From Pseudomonas entomophila (GTDB lineage Bacteria; Pseudomonadota; Gammaproteobacteria; Pseudomonadales; Pseudomonadaceae), in the NCBI RefSeq assembly GCF_013523165.1, contig NZ_JAAMQI010000001.1, positions 186,001 to 250,000 of the forward strand: a DNA stretch of 64,000 nt, read 5' to 3'. The notes under the pieces are model-generated. The model was not told the DNA's origin. It did not search any database and saw only the letters and a list, made by a program, of their open reading frames with translations. Positions 18,835 through 27,586 of the stretch are shown here, in pieces. Position 1 is the first letter of the stretch. Each line of letters starts with the position of its first letter. A program made the position numbers and the translations under genes.

Positions 18835-19569
18835 TCAGCTCCTGGCAATCAGGTTGCCTGCATGCAACCCACATTCCTTCTGCGTCGACTCCTCCCACCA
18901 CCAGCGGCCTTCACGCTCGTGCTGGTTGGGCAGCACGGGACGTGTGCAGGGCTCGCAGCCGATGCTGATGAAGCCGCGCTCGTGCAGGCTGTTGTAGGGC
19001 AGCTCGAGCATGCGGATATAGCCCCAGACTTCGGCGCTGGTCATCTGCGCCAAGGGGTTGAACTTGTACAAGGTACGCTCGGGGGTGGAGAAGGCAGCGT
19101 CGATCTCGATCACCGGCACATGGCTGCGTGTGCCAGGGCTCTGGTCGCGACGTTGTCCGGTCGCCCAGGCGCTGACGGTGGACAGCTTGCGACGCAGGGG
19201 CTCGATCTTGCGAATCCCGCAGCATTCCCCGTGTCCATCCCGGTAGAAACTGAACAGGCCCTTCTGCTTGACGAACGGGTCGAGCAGGTCGCGGTCCGGG
19301 CTCAGGATGTCGATCGACAGTGCGTACTGCTCGCGAACCTGGTCGATGAAGCGGTAGGTTTCCGGGTGCAGTCGGCCGGTATCCAGGCTGAACACTTTGA
19401 CCTGCTTGTTGAGCTTCCAGGCCATGTCGAGCAGTACGACGTCTTCGGCGCCGCTGAAGGAGATCCACAGGTCGTCACCGAAGTGCTCGAACGCGAGTTT
19501 CAGGATCTCTTGGGGGGACTTGTCGGCATAGGTCGCGGCCAGGGCAGCGACGTCGAGAGGTTGGCTCAT
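18835..19569 (-). CDS. cysH: Assimilatory adenylyl-sulfate (APS) reductase CysH
   Basis: A 244-residue cytoplasmic enzyme reducing adenylyl sulfate to sulfite with thioredoxin. A PP-loop-like site ([16 protein letters not shown]) binds the nucleotide. Cys116-Cys117 (GECCGIRK) with Cys205 and Cys208 (GCEPC) are the four ligands of a [4Fe-4S] cluster, which marks APS rather than PAPS specificity. The catalytic Cys233 is in the C-terminal KECGLH motif. The ATG at 19569 matches the usual start MSQPLDV. It stands alone and is presumably activated by CysB, encoded just upstream on the other strand. Confidence 0.95.
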   Translation of the reverse strand: MSQPLDVAALAATYADKSPQEILKLAFEHFGDDLWISFSGAEDVVLLDMAWKLNKQVKVFSLDTGRLHPETYRFIDQVREQYALSIDILSPDRDLLDPFVKQKGLFSFYRDGHGECCGIRKIEPLRRKLSTVSAWATGQRRDQSPGTRSHVPVIEIDAAFSTPERTLYKFNPLAQMTSAEVWGYIRMLELPYNSLHERGFISIGCEPCTRPVLPNQHEREGRWWWEESTQKECGLHAGNLIARS

Positions 19570-19682
19570 CAGGCGGTTTCCATGCGTGTAATGGCGCTGT
19601 GCGCTCGTAGTGCGCAAATGGTAACAAAATTACGCACGACGAGGGGCACACGCCGGGCCTGGCCACGGCGTGCACGGCCGTC

Positions 19683-21026
19683 CTACAGGCGCTGCAGCGT
19701 TTCCATCAGCACCCGGACCTTGGCGATGGATTCCTCGTACTCGTCCTCCCAGCGCGAATCGCCCACCACCGCGCCGCCGCCCCAGCAACTGACCTGGCCA
19801 TCCTTCACCAGCAGGCTGCGAATGGCGATGGAGCTGTCCATCTCGCCACGTACATCGAGGTACAGCAGCGAGCCGCAGTACAGCGCCCGGCGCGTCGGCT
19901 CCAGTTCGTCGATGATCTGCATGGCGCGGATCTTCGGCGCCCCGGTGATCGACCCGCCAGGGAAGCTGCCGGCGATCAGGTCCAGTGCGTCGTGGTCGGT
20001 GGCCAATTGCCCCGTGATGCTGCTGACCAGATGGTGGACGTTCGGGTAGCTTTCCAGGCTGAACAGTTCGGGAACCTTGACCGAGCCGACCGCGCAGGTG
20101 CGTCCCAGGTCATTGCGCAGCAGGTCGACGATCATCAGGTTCTCGGAGCGGTCCTTGAGGCTGGCCTGCAGTTCGGCGGCGTTGCGCGCATCCTGCACCG
20201 GGTCGGCGTCACGAGGACGGGTGCCCTTGATGGGGCGGGTCTCCACCGTACCGGCGCTGACGCGCACGAAGCGCTCCGGCGAGAAGCTCAGCAGCGCGCT
20301 GCCGTCAGGCAGCCGCCGGTAGCCGGAAAAAGGGGTAGGGCAGGCCTGGCGCAAGGCCTGGTAGGCGTGCCAGGGATCCCCCTCGCAGGGCGCGCGAAAG
20401 CGCTGGGTCAGGTTGATCTGGTAGCAGTCGCCGGCCTGGATGTAGGCCTGCACTCGCTCGAAGGCCTGGCGATACTGGCCGGCCTCGAGGTCGCCGCGCA
20501 TGGGGGCCAGCAGACGGAAAGGGCTGTGGGCCTGGGCAGCAGGCGTCTCGAACAGTGCGACCAGCCGTTGGCGCTCCTGGGCCGCCAGGCAAGGGTGAAA
20601 GACCAGGTGGGTCAGGCGCCGCTGGTGATCGCTGACCAAGGCCCAGGCGTATAGTCCAAGGTCCGCGTCGGGCAGGCCCAGGTCATCGCGGGCCAGCGTC
20701 GGCAATCGCTCGAGGCGCCGCCCGAAATCGTAGCTCAGGTAGCCGATCAGGCCGCCAGCGAAAGGCGACTCGCAGCCCTCTGGCAATTGCGCAGGCCCCA
20801 GGGTCTGCAAGGCAGCGCGCAGGCGCGCCAGAAAGACCGTGCCGTGCTCATCGGCCTGGGGCTGGAACTGCTCGACAGGCCAGGCGCTGGCCAGGTCGAA
20901 GCGCCCACGCGTCGCGCCGGGGCGCGCGCTGTCCAGCAGGATCGCCCCCGGCGCCTCGCGCAAACGGGCGAAGTACACGGCAGGGTCGGGCTGATAGGGC
21001 AGAGGGTAAAGCGTACAGGTCGGCAT
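19683..21026 (-). CDS. pabB: Aminodeoxychorismate synthase component I
   Basis: A 447-residue chorismate-utilising enzyme making 4-amino-4-deoxychorismate for folate. The motif PIKGTRPR carries the Lys characteristic of PabB (anthranilate synthase has Ala there), and the C-terminal chorismate-binding signature SFPGGSITGAPKIRAM is intact, followed by IDELEP and CGSLLYLD. The N-terminal domain is TrpE-like, including LLDSARPG. The ATG at 21026 is preferred over a TTG nine bases upstream. No pabA or pabC gene is adjacent. Confidence 0.93.
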   Translation of the reverse strand: MPTCTLYPLPYQPDPAVYFARLREAPGAILLDSARPGATRGRFDLASAWPVEQFQPQADEHGTVFLARLRAALQTLGPAQLPEGCESPFAGGLIGYLSYDFGRRLERLPTLARDDLGLPDADLGLYAWALVSDHQRRLTHLVFHPCLAAQERQRLVALFETPAAQAHSPFRLLAPMRGDLEAGQYRQAFERVQAYIQAGDCYQINLTQRFRAPCEGDPWHAYQALRQACPTPFSGYRRLPDGSALLSFSPERFVRVSAGTVETRPIKGTRPRDADPVQDARNAAELQASLKDRSENLMIVDLLRNDLGRTCAVGSVKVPELFSLESYPNVHHLVSSITGQLATDHDALDLIAGSFPGGSITGAPKIRAMQIIDELEPTRRALYCGSLLYLDVRGEMDSSIAIRSLLVKDGQVSCWGGGAVVGDSRWEDEYEESIAKVRVLMETLQRL

Positions 21027-21191
21027 GCGGATCAAAGGCGCTTGAAGTCGAGGCAGCGATTGTAGTCGGCCCCGTCATCGACGCCTAGCGCTGCGCGCTT
21101 ACAGGCCGGTAGAGGCCAGGTCGCTCGTTGGCGTATAGCAGTCCAAGGCCTGAAGGCGTCACAGTAGGTCTCCCCAGCCACAGGTATCCCC

Positions 21192-21240
21192 TGTGGGAGC
21201 CGGCTTGCCGGCGATGACGGCGGTACAGGCACCGCCATCG
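21192..21240. repeat. REP element
   Basis: A TGTGGGAGC head is followed by the imperfect palindrome GCCGGCTTGCCGGC and by a second small hairpin GGCGGT/ACCGCC. It belongs to the same class as the paired repeat at 27454-27540 but is single. It sits in the gap between pabB and the ATP-grasp gene. Confidence 0.65.
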
Positions 21241-21288
21241 CTGCCATCATGCCAACCCTGGTCAAAACAGCCTTCGGACCTGGATGCT

Positions 21289-22269
21289 TCAGGCATGCGG
21301 CAGATGGCCGAACAGATTCTGCGCCACCTTCACCCGCTGCGCCGCATCCTCTTCGATACCCTCCTTGGCCAACGCCTCGATGTGCGCTTCGATGGCATGG
21401 GTGCGCTGGGTCAGGCCGCAATCGTTGGCGATCTGGATGTTCAGGCCGGGTCGTGCGTTGAGCTCGAGGATCAACGGCCCGCGGTCCTGGTCCAGCACCA
21501 TGTCCACCCCGATGTAACCCAGCCCGCACAGCTCGTAGCAGCCTGCCGCCAGCTTCATGAAGCCGTCCCAGTTGGGCAACTGCACCCCGTCCACCGCATT
21601 GGTGGTGTCCGGGTGCTTGCTGATGATGTTGTTCAACCAGGTGCCGCGCAGGGTCACGCCCGTCGCCAGGTCCACGCCCACGCCGATCGCGCCCTGGTGC
21701 AGGTTGGCCTTGCCGCCGGACTGCCGGGTTGGCAGGCGCAGCATTGCCATCACCGGGTAGCCCATCAGCACGATGATGCGGATGTCGGGCACGCCTTCGT
21801 AGCTGATGCTCTTGAAGATCGGGTCGGGCGTGACCCGGTATTCGATCAGCGCCCGATCGCGGTGACCGCCCAAGGAATACAGGCCGGTCAGGATGCTCGA
21901 GACCTGATGCTCGATCTCTTCGTGGCTGATGATCTTGCCCGACACCGTCCGGTAGCGGCCCTCGAAGCGGTCGGCGATCACCAGGATGCCGTCGCCACCG
22001 GCGCCCTGGGCCGGCTTGATGACGAAGTCGGTGCGCCCGCCGATGATCTGGTCGAGCTTGTCGATGTCCTTCTCGGTCTCGATGACGCCGTACATCTCGG
22101 GCACGTGGATGCCCGCGGCGAGCGCTCGCTCCTTGGTGATGATCTTGTCATCGACGATCGGGTACAGATGGCGCTTGTTGTACTTGAGCACGTAGTCCGC
22201 GTTGCGCCGGTTGATGCCCATGATGCCCCGGGCTTCCAGGGCTTTCCAGGTCTTGATCAGTCCGAACAT
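21289..22269 (-). CDS. RimK-like ATP-grasp ligase (alpha-L-glutamate ligase-related)
   Basis: A 326-residue ATP-grasp protein of the RimK-related E-ligase type. ATP-grasp landmarks include KPAQGAGGDGILVI as the glycine-rich loop, a GVPDIRIIVLMGYPVMAML strand block, and ILELNARPGLNIQIAN, where Glu and Asn bind Mg2+. RimK-like enzymes add glutamate or other amino acids to a carboxyl end. Its ATG overlaps the stop of the 7TM gene by one base (TGATG), so translation is probably coupled. The substrate is unknown; the partner genes suggest a membrane or periplasmic peptide (inference). Confidence 0.85.
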   Translation of the reverse strand: MFGLIKTWKALEARGIMGINRRNADYVLKYNKRHLYPIVDDKIITKERALAAGIHVPEMYGVIETEKDIDKLDQIIGGRTDFVIKPAQGAGGDGILVIADRFEGRYRTVSGKIISHEEIEHQVSSILTGLYSLGGHRDRALIEYRVTPDPIFKSISYEGVPDIRIIVLMGYPVMAMLRLPTRQSGGKANLHQGAIGVGVDLATGVTLRGTWLNNIISKHPDTTNAVDGVQLPNWDGFMKLAAGCYELCGLGYIGVDMVLDQDRGPLILELNARPGLNIQIANDCGLTQRTHAIEAHIEALAKEGIEEDAAQRVKVAQNLFGHLPHA

Positions 22270-23804
22270 CAGCTGTCAGCCTTTTTCAGAAAGGCCTTGA
22301 ACCGTACCAGCTCGGTCAGGCGATAGCCGCGGTAGCGACCCATCGCCAGCATGAAGCCGACCAGGATCAACAGCACCGCCGGGAAGGTGAAGACGAAGTA
22401 GACCAGCTCCGGCACCATCATCAGCAGGTGCGCCAGCGACGCGGCGAACAGGGTGCCGATGGCGACTTTCATGGCGTGACCGCCGCCACGCTCTTCCCAG
22501 GTGATGGACAGGCGCTCGATGGTCATGGTCAGGATCACCATCGGGAACAGCGCCACCGACAGCCCGCGCTCCAGGCCCAGCTTGTGGCTGAACAGGCTGA
22601 TCGCGGCGATCAATATCACCACGAAGGTCAGCACCACCGACAGCCTGGGCAGCATCTGCAGCTTGAGGTGCTCGAGGTACGAGCGTAGCGACAGGCCCAA
22701 CGCCGTGATCACGGTGAACAGCACGATGCCGAAGCCCAGCTGGGTCTCACGGAAGGCCAGGGCGATCAGTACTGGCGTGAAGGTCCCCAGGGTCTGGAGG
22801 CCGATCAGGTTGCGCAGCACCAGGATCACCAGCACGCCGATCGGGATCATCACCATGATCATGAAGGTCTGCTGGGTCTGCAGCGGCAGCCCGTAGAGCG
22901 AATATTCGAGGAAGTCGGCGTCGGTGTTCTCGTCGGTCACCTTGGTCAGGCGGATGGCATTCATCTCGCTGCTGCTCAGGCTGAAGGTGACGTTGACCTT
23001 GCGCCCGCCATCGACGGTGATCAGGTTGTCGTCGCCGGTCCACCACAGCAGGCGATCGCTCGGCAGGCCCTGTTCGCCGGTGTCGGGGTTGAAGTACAGC
23101 CAGTCCTTGCCGTTGAAGCTGCGCAGCCACAGCTCGGGCGTCTGCGGCACGTCGGCCACCAGGCGCACGGTGTGCACCTTTTCCATCGGCACGTGGGCGA
23201 TGGACAGCAGCAGGTCGATCACCTTGGCCTTGTTCAGCGGCGAGGTATCACCGGCCAGCAGCAGCTTGACGTTGTCGTCGTTGAGGTTGTTGACCCGCTT
23301 GATGGTTTCGCTGACGAAGGTCTCGACGTCGGCCGAATGCTGACGAATCGGCGCCATCAGCGCTTCGGCAGCGATCTTCTCGGGGCCGTCCACCGCCAGG
23401 CTGTCACGGAAGGTCGGGCCCTTGACGGTGGCCTTTTCCGTGCTGTAACGCTTGGTCAGCACCAGTCGGTAGTACAACGTCTGGTTGCCGCTGGCACGGC
23501 GTGCCGACCAGGTCACCTTGCGGTTGCCATCGGCGCGATTGACGCTGAACCCGTAATTGTTGGAGATGAAGCTTTCGGTGATGCTGACATAGTCGCGGTT
23601 CAGCGGCGGCACGAACATCTGCACCTTGACCGGGTCCTTGCTGCTGGCGACGAACTCGACCTTGGCATCGATGTTCCACAAATCGTCGGTCTCGTTTTCG
23701 GTCACCGGGATGTCGAGGACGTAGATCTGATAAGCCGTGACCGCCACGCCCAGCAGGACCAGGACGGTGATCAGGATTTTCAAATGAAGCGTAAGAGAGC
23801 GCAT
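22269..23804 (-). CDS. Membrane protein: inactive transglutaminase fused to seven TM helices
   Basis: A 511-residue protein with an N-terminal TM anchor (about 9-27), a large periplasmic part (to about 320) and a C-terminal bundle of about seven TM helices, the layout of the UUP1 / inactive-transglutaminase family. The periplasmic segment around 175-270 (LLLSIAHVPMEKVHTVRLV, LWLRSFNGKDWLYFNPDTGEQG) keeps the transglutaminase-like outline but shows no Cys-His-Asp triad. It starts five bases after the stop of the protease gene and overlaps the ligase gene. It may hold and present the substrate of the two soluble partners; this is inference. Confidence 0.85.
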   Translation of the reverse strand: MRSLTLHLKILITVLVLLGVAVTAYQIYVLDIPVTENETDDLWNIDAKVEFVASSKDPVKVQMFVPPLNRDYVSITESFISNNYGFSVNRADGNRKVTWSARRASGNQTLYYRLVLTKRYSTEKATVKGPTFRDSLAVDGPEKIAAEALMAPIRQHSADVETFVSETIKRVNNLNDDNVKLLLAGDTSPLNKAKVIDLLLSIAHVPMEKVHTVRLVADVPQTPELWLRSFNGKDWLYFNPDTGEQGLPSDRLLWWTGDDNLITVDGGRKVNVTFSLSSSEMNAIRLTKVTDENTDADFLEYSLYGLPLQTQQTFMIMVMIPIGVLVILVLRNLIGLQTLGTFTPVLIALAFRETQLGFGIVLFTVITALGLSLRSYLEHLKLQMLPRLSVVLTFVVILIAAISLFSHKLGLERGLSVALFPMVILTMTIERLSITWEERGGGHAMKVAIGTLFAASLAHLLMMVPELVYFVFTFPAVLLILVGFMLAMGRYRGYRLTELVRFKAFLKKADS

Positions 23805-23809
23805 CGAGG

Positions 23810-24346
23810 TTACTCTGCGGTAGGAGCGACGAGGGCACAGGCAGGTTTGCCGGCCGCGTATTTGAGGCTGGGGTCGACCAGGGCATCGAAGTGCTTGAGC
23901 GCCTCGGCACCGATCAGCAAGGGGAACTGGAAGGTGCTGCGGTCAGTAAGGTTGACCTCAATGGTGCGCCGGCTGCGCCCCATGCACATGTCCAGTTCGA
24001 TGACCGGCCGGGCGGTGTACGCCTTGCCTTGCTCGGCATCATAGTCGCCGGCCCGGCGCTTGATCTTGCTGACCCGCGCCAGAGGGCGCTCGATCGGGTG
24101 CGAGTGGGCCGTGTCGATGGCCAGGTAGAAGCGCACCCAGCTCTCGCCATTGCGCTTGAAGCGCTTGATGTCTCGGGCGCTGAGCGAGGCGGTCTTGGCA
24201 CCGGTGTCGAGCTTGGCGGCCACTTCGAGGTCGAGATCGAGCAGGCGGGCGTATTCGTTCAGACCGTAGACGGTCTTCTCCGCGGCCTGTGCCAAGGCAG
24301 TGGGCACGATCAGGCAGAACAGCAATAGATAAGGCGTGAGTCTCAT
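23810..24346 (-). CDS. Exported retropepsin-like (DUF785/RimB) protease
   Basis: A 178-residue protein with a signal peptide (cleavage near AQAA, residue 22) and an aspartic-protease-like core: KLDTGAKTASL puts the DTG triad at Asp47-Gly49, followed by the basic strand RRTIEVNLTDR and the LLIGAEAL strand typical of the family once labelled ATP-dependent zinc protease. Such proteins fold as single-domain retropepsins and would work as dimers. It is the first gene of a three-gene unit with the 7TM protein and the ATP-grasp ligase. The ATG at 24346 gives a normal signal sequence. Substrate unknown. Confidence 0.82.
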   Translation of the reverse strand: MRLTPYLLLFCLIVPTALAQAAEKTVYGLNEYARLLDLDLEVAAKLDTGAKTASLSARDIKRFKRNGESWVRFYLAIDTAHSHPIERPLARVSKIKRRAGDYDAEQGKAYTARPVIELDMCMGRSRRTIEVNLTDRSTFQFPLLIGAEALKHFDALVDPSLKYAAGKPACALVAPTAE

Positions 24347-24553
24347 AATCCTGGCGCAATGCAATGCAGTGTTCGAATCAAGGCGAATGGCATGGACTGC
24401 GCAAGCTCCTTCGTAGGCCCGTGGACGCCTGGGGCGCCGACGAACGCATCATCCCTAGACACTAGGAGGCGCGGCATTCTAGCACGCCGGTTTCAGGGCG
24501 CCAGACGCGCGGCGTTCAGACCTTGCCGATAAGGGTAAGTTCGACGTTCGACT

Positions 24554-24565
24554 ATTGTCGACAAT
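24554..24565. promoter_or_regulatory. Operator-like palindrome upstream of the prp promoter
   Basis: The perfect 12-bp palindrome ATTGTCGACAAT is centred 79 bases before the GntR gene start. It has the half-site style of FCD-type GntR regulators and shares the core TGTCGACA with a second palindrome at 24628-24637. Confidence 0.6.
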
Positions 24566-24578
24566 CCTTCTTATGGCT

Positions 24579-24607
24579 TTGACGAAAATCGGGTATTGAG
24601 CTAGTTT
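24579..24607 (+). promoter_or_regulatory. Predicted promoter of the prp operon
   Basis: TTGACG and TAGTTT are separated by 17 bases. The predicted transcript would start near 24614, giving a leader of only about 25 bases that contains the second operator-like palindrome. Confidence 0.45.
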
Positions 24608-24627
24608 CACTGCATTATCCAACGTTG

Positions 24628-24637
24628 GTGTCGACAC
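24628..24637. promoter_or_regulatory. Second operator-like palindrome over the ribosome-binding region
   Basis: GTGTCGACAC ends one base before the ATG of the regulator gene and shares TGTCGACA with the upstream site. The centres are 73 bases apart, close to seven helical turns, so both sites face the same side of the DNA. No clear Shine-Dalgarno sequence is present here. Confidence 0.55.
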
Positions 24638-24638
24638 T

Positions 24639-25352
24639 ATGTCCGAAGCGATCGCTTCCTCTGCCCCTGACGCGGAACATGCCGAGACTTTGTCCGAGCA
24701 TGTGTTCCGGCGTATCCAGGCGGCGATCGTGCAGGGCGAGATCGCGCCAGGCAGCAAGATCTCCGAACCTGAACTGGCGCGCACCTACGGCATCAGCCGG
24801 GGCCCCTTGCGAGAAGCCATCCATCGCCTGGAAGGGCAACGGCTGCTGGTGCGCGTGCCGCATGTGGGCGCACGGGTGGTGTCGCTCGACCAGGCCGAAC
24901 TGATCGAGCTCTACGAGATCCGCGAGTCCCTCGAAGGCATGGCCTGCCGGCTGGCGGCCGAACGCATGAGTCAGGAAGCGATCGACGCGCTGCGCCAGGT
25001 GCTCGACACCCATGAGCGCGATGCGGCTTTCCAGGCGGGGCTGGGCTACTACCAGCAGGAAGGCGACTTCGACTTTCACTACCGCATCATCCAGGGCAGC
25101 GGCAACCAGACGCTGGTCAAGCTGCTCTGTGGCGAGCTGTACCAGCTGGTGCGCATGTACCGCATCCAGTTCTCCTTCACGCCCAATCGTCCGCGCCAGG
25201 CCTTTGCCGAGCACCATCGCATCCTCGATGCGATCGCCGACCGCGACGGCGAGCTGGCCGAATTGCTGATGCGCCGCCATATCGGTGGCTCCCGGCGCAA
25301 CATCGAGCGGCACTTCCAGAGCGCCGATACCCCGTCACGAGGTGAGTCATGA
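24639..25352 (+). CDS. GntR-family (FCD) regulator of the 2-methylcitrate operon
   Basis: A 237-residue regulator with a winged-helix domain (about 15-85; [24 protein letters not shown] is the GntR helix-turn-helix) and an all-helical FCD ligand domain (about 95-225) with metal-ligand-type residues Asp and His in FDFHYRII and AEHHRIL. It overlaps prpB by four bases (ATGA), so it heads the prp operon and is probably autoregulated through the two TGTCGACA palindromes. The likely effector is an intermediate such as 2-methylcitrate or 2-methylisocitrate, by family inference. Confidence 0.9.
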   Translation: MSEAIASSAPDAEHAETLSEHVFRRIQAAIVQGEIAPGSKISEPELARTYGISRGPLREAIHRLEGQRLLVRVPHVGARVVSLDQAELIELYEIRESLEGMACRLAAERMSQEAIDALRQVLDTHERDAAFQAGLGYYQQEGDFDFHYRIIQGSGNQTLVKLLCGELYQLVRMYRIQFSFTPNRPRQAFAEHHRILDAIADRDGELAELLMRRHIGGSRRNIERHFQSADTPSRGES

Positions 25353-26242
25353 GCACGAAGCACACGCCCGGCCAACGCTTTCGCGATGCCGTCGCCGCCG
25401 AACGTCCCTTGCAGGTGGTCGGCACCATCAATGCCAACCATGCACTGCTGGCCAAGCGCGCCGGCTTCCAGGCCATCTACCTGTCCGGAGGTGGCGTGGC
25501 AGCCGGTTCGCTGGGTCTGCCGGACCTGGGGATCAGCGGGCTGGACGACGTGCTGACCGACGTGCGCCGTATCACCGACGTCTGCGACCTGCCGCTGCTG
25601 GTGGATGTCGACACCGGCTTCGGTGCTTCGGCGTTCAACGTCGCGCGCACCGTGCGCTCGATGATCAAGTTCGGTGCCGCGGCCCTGCACATCGAAGACC
25701 AGGTCGGCGCCAAGCGCTGTGGTCATCGGCCCAACAAGGCGATCGTGCCATTGCAGGAGATGGTCGACCGGATCAAGGCGGCGGTCGATGCACGAACCGA
25801 CGACAGCTTCGTGATCATGGCGCGCACCGATGCGCTGGCCGTCGAGGGGCTGGAGTCGGCCCTCGACCGTGCCGCCGCCTGCGTCGAGGCCGGGGCCGAC
25901 ATGGTGTTCCCCGAGGCGATCACCGAGCTGCCCCTGTACAAGCTCTTCGCCGACCGGGTGCGCGCGCCGATCCTGGCCAACATCACCGAGTTCGGCGCCA
26001 CGCCGCTGTACACCACCGAGCAGCTGGCGTCGGTCGACGTCTCCCTGGTGCTGTACCCGCTGTCGGCGTTCCGCGCCATGAACAAGGCCGCCGAGAACGT
26101 CTACGCCGCGTTGCGCCGCGACGGCACGCAACAACACGTGCTCGACACCATGCAGACGCGCATGGAGCTGTACGACGCCATCGGCTATCACGCCTTCGAG
26201 CAGCAGCTCGACGCCCTGTACGCGCCGCGCGAGGAGCGTTGA
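25349..26242 (+). CDS. prpB: Methylisocitrate lyase PrpB
   Basis: A 297-residue isocitrate-lyase-superfamily enzyme that cleaves 2-methylisocitrate to pyruvate and succinate. The phosphoenolpyruvate-mutase barrel is visible in [23 protein letters not shown] (Mg2+ site) and [12 protein letters not shown], whose Cys is catalytic, plus MARTDA and VFPEA. The start codon lies inside the stop of the regulator gene, so the two are translated as a coupled pair. Length and motifs fit PrpB, not the longer isocitrate lyase. Confidence 0.96.
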   Translation: MSTKHTPGQRFRDAVAAERPLQVVGTINANHALLAKRAGFQAIYLSGGGVAAGSLGLPDLGISGLDDVLTDVRRITDVCDLPLLVDVDTGFGASAFNVARTVRSMIKFGAAALHIEDQVGAKRCGHRPNKAIVPLQEMVDRIKAAVDARTDDSFVIMARTDALAVEGLESALDRAAACVEAGADMVFPEAITELPLYKLFADRVRAPILANITEFGATPLYTTEQLASVDVSLVLYPLSAFRAMNKAAENVYAALRRDGTQQHVLDTMQTRMELYDAIGYHAFEQQLDALYAPREER

Positions 26243-26300
26243 ACCCGATACACCCTGATTCGCCTGTCATCCATAACAAATCCAACAATGGAGAATGTCC

Positions 26301-27428
26301 ATGGCCGAAGCAAAAGTACTCAGCGGGGCCGGCCTGCGCGGCCAGGTCGCCGGGCAGACGGCACTGTCGACGGTCGGCCAGGCCGGCGCTGGCCTGACCT
26401 ACCGAGGCTACGATGTCCGCGAGCTGGCCGCCCAGGCCGAGTTCGAAGAAGTCGCCTACCTGCTGCTGCAGGGCGAGCTGCCGACCAAGGCCGAGCTCGA
26501 CGACTACAAGCATGCGCTCAAGGGGCAGCGCGACCTGCCTCAGGCGCTCAAGGAGGTGCTCGAGCGCCTGCCCAAGGACACCCACCCGATGGATGTCATG
26601 CGCACGGGCTGCTCGGTGCTGGGCACCTTGGAGCCGGAGCGTACCTTCGACCTGCAGCAGGACCGTACCGACCGATTGCTGGCCACGTTCCCGGCGATCA
26701 TGTGCTATTGGTACCGCTTCACGCACCATGGCACGCGCATCGACTGCACCAGCGACCAGGACACCCTGGCCGGGCATTTCCTGGCGCTGCTGCACGGCAA
26801 GACGCCCGACCCGCTGCATGTCAAGGTGATGAACGTCTCGCTGATCCTGTATGCCGAACACGAGTTCAACGCCTCGACCTTCACCGCGCGGGTCTGCGCC
26901 TCGACCCTGTCGGACCTGTACTCCTGCATCACCGCCGCCATCGGCACGTTGCGCGGCCCGCTGCACGGCGGCGCCAACGAAGCGGCCATGGCGTTGATCG
27001 AGCGCTTCGATTCGCCCGAGCAGGCGCGTACCGAGCTGTTGAAGATGCTCGAGCGCAAGGACAAGATCATGGGCTTCGGGCATGCCATCTACAAGGAGTC
27101 CGACCCGCGCAACGAGGTGATCAAGGGCTGGGCCGAACGACTCGCCGAGTCGGTGGGCGATCGGGTGCTGTTCCCGGTGTCGCAGGCCATCGACGCGACC
27201 ATGTGGGAGCAGAAGAAGCTGTTCCCCAACGCCGACTTCTACCATGCCTCGGCCTACCACTTCATGGGCATCCCGACCCCGCTGTTCACGCCCATCTTCG
27301 TCTGCTCGCGCCTGACCGGTTGGGCAGCGCACGTGTTCGAGCAGCGGGCCAACAACCGCATCATCCGACCGAGTGCCGAGTACACCGGCGTAGAACAGCG
27401 CACGTTCGTGCCCATCGAACAGCGTTGA
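26301..27428 (+). CDS. prpC: 2-methylcitrate synthase PrpC
   Basis: A 375-residue citrate-synthase-family enzyme that condenses propionyl-CoA with oxaloacetate. Motifs include LTYRGYDV at the N-terminus, GPLHGGANEAAM, MGFGHAIYKESDPR (His of the active site) and an Asp in PNADFYHASAYH. The short length is that of 2-methylcitrate rather than TCA-cycle citrate synthases. An ATG six bases upstream is only one base from GGAG and cannot be used well, so I place the start at 26301, seven bases after GGAG. Confidence 0.95.
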   Translation: MAEAKVLSGAGLRGQVAGQTALSTVGQAGAGLTYRGYDVRELAAQAEFEEVAYLLLQGELPTKAELDDYKHALKGQRDLPQALKEVLERLPKDTHPMDVMRTGCSVLGTLEPERTFDLQQDRTDRLLATFPAIMCYWYRFTHHGTRIDCTSDQDTLAGHFLALLHGKTPDPLHVKVMNVSLILYAEHEFNASTFTARVCASTLSDLYSCITAAIGTLRGPLHGGANEAAMALIERFDSPEQARTELLKMLERKDKIMGFGHAIYKESDPRNEVIKGWAERLAESVGDRVLFPVSQAIDATMWEQKKLFPNADFYHASAYHFMGIPTPLFTPIFVCSRLTGWAAHVFEQRANNRIIRPSAEYTGVEQRTFVPIEQR

Positions 27429-27453
27429 GCCTGAGGGGCGCCGATGCCAAACC

Positions 27454-27540
27454 TGTGGGAGCGGGCTTGCCCGCGAATGTGCAAGCGCGGGCATATGGGT
27501 GTCCAGCACCGACGCATTCGCGGGCAAGCCCGCTCCCACA
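27454..27540. repeat. Paired REP element (REPIN) inside the prp operon
   Basis: A 26-base unit starting TGTGGGAGCGGGCTTGCC (27454-27479) returns as its exact inverted complement at 27515-27540, with 35 bases between. Each unit also holds its own small palindrome (GCGGGCTTGCCCGC). This is the usual Pseudomonas twin-REP form. It fills most of the 158-base prpC-acnD gap and could fold in the transcript. Confidence 0.9.
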
Positions 27541-27586
27541 CGTGCGGCGCACGCCTTCCGATTACCGTGAGCGAGCCTGATCCCGC

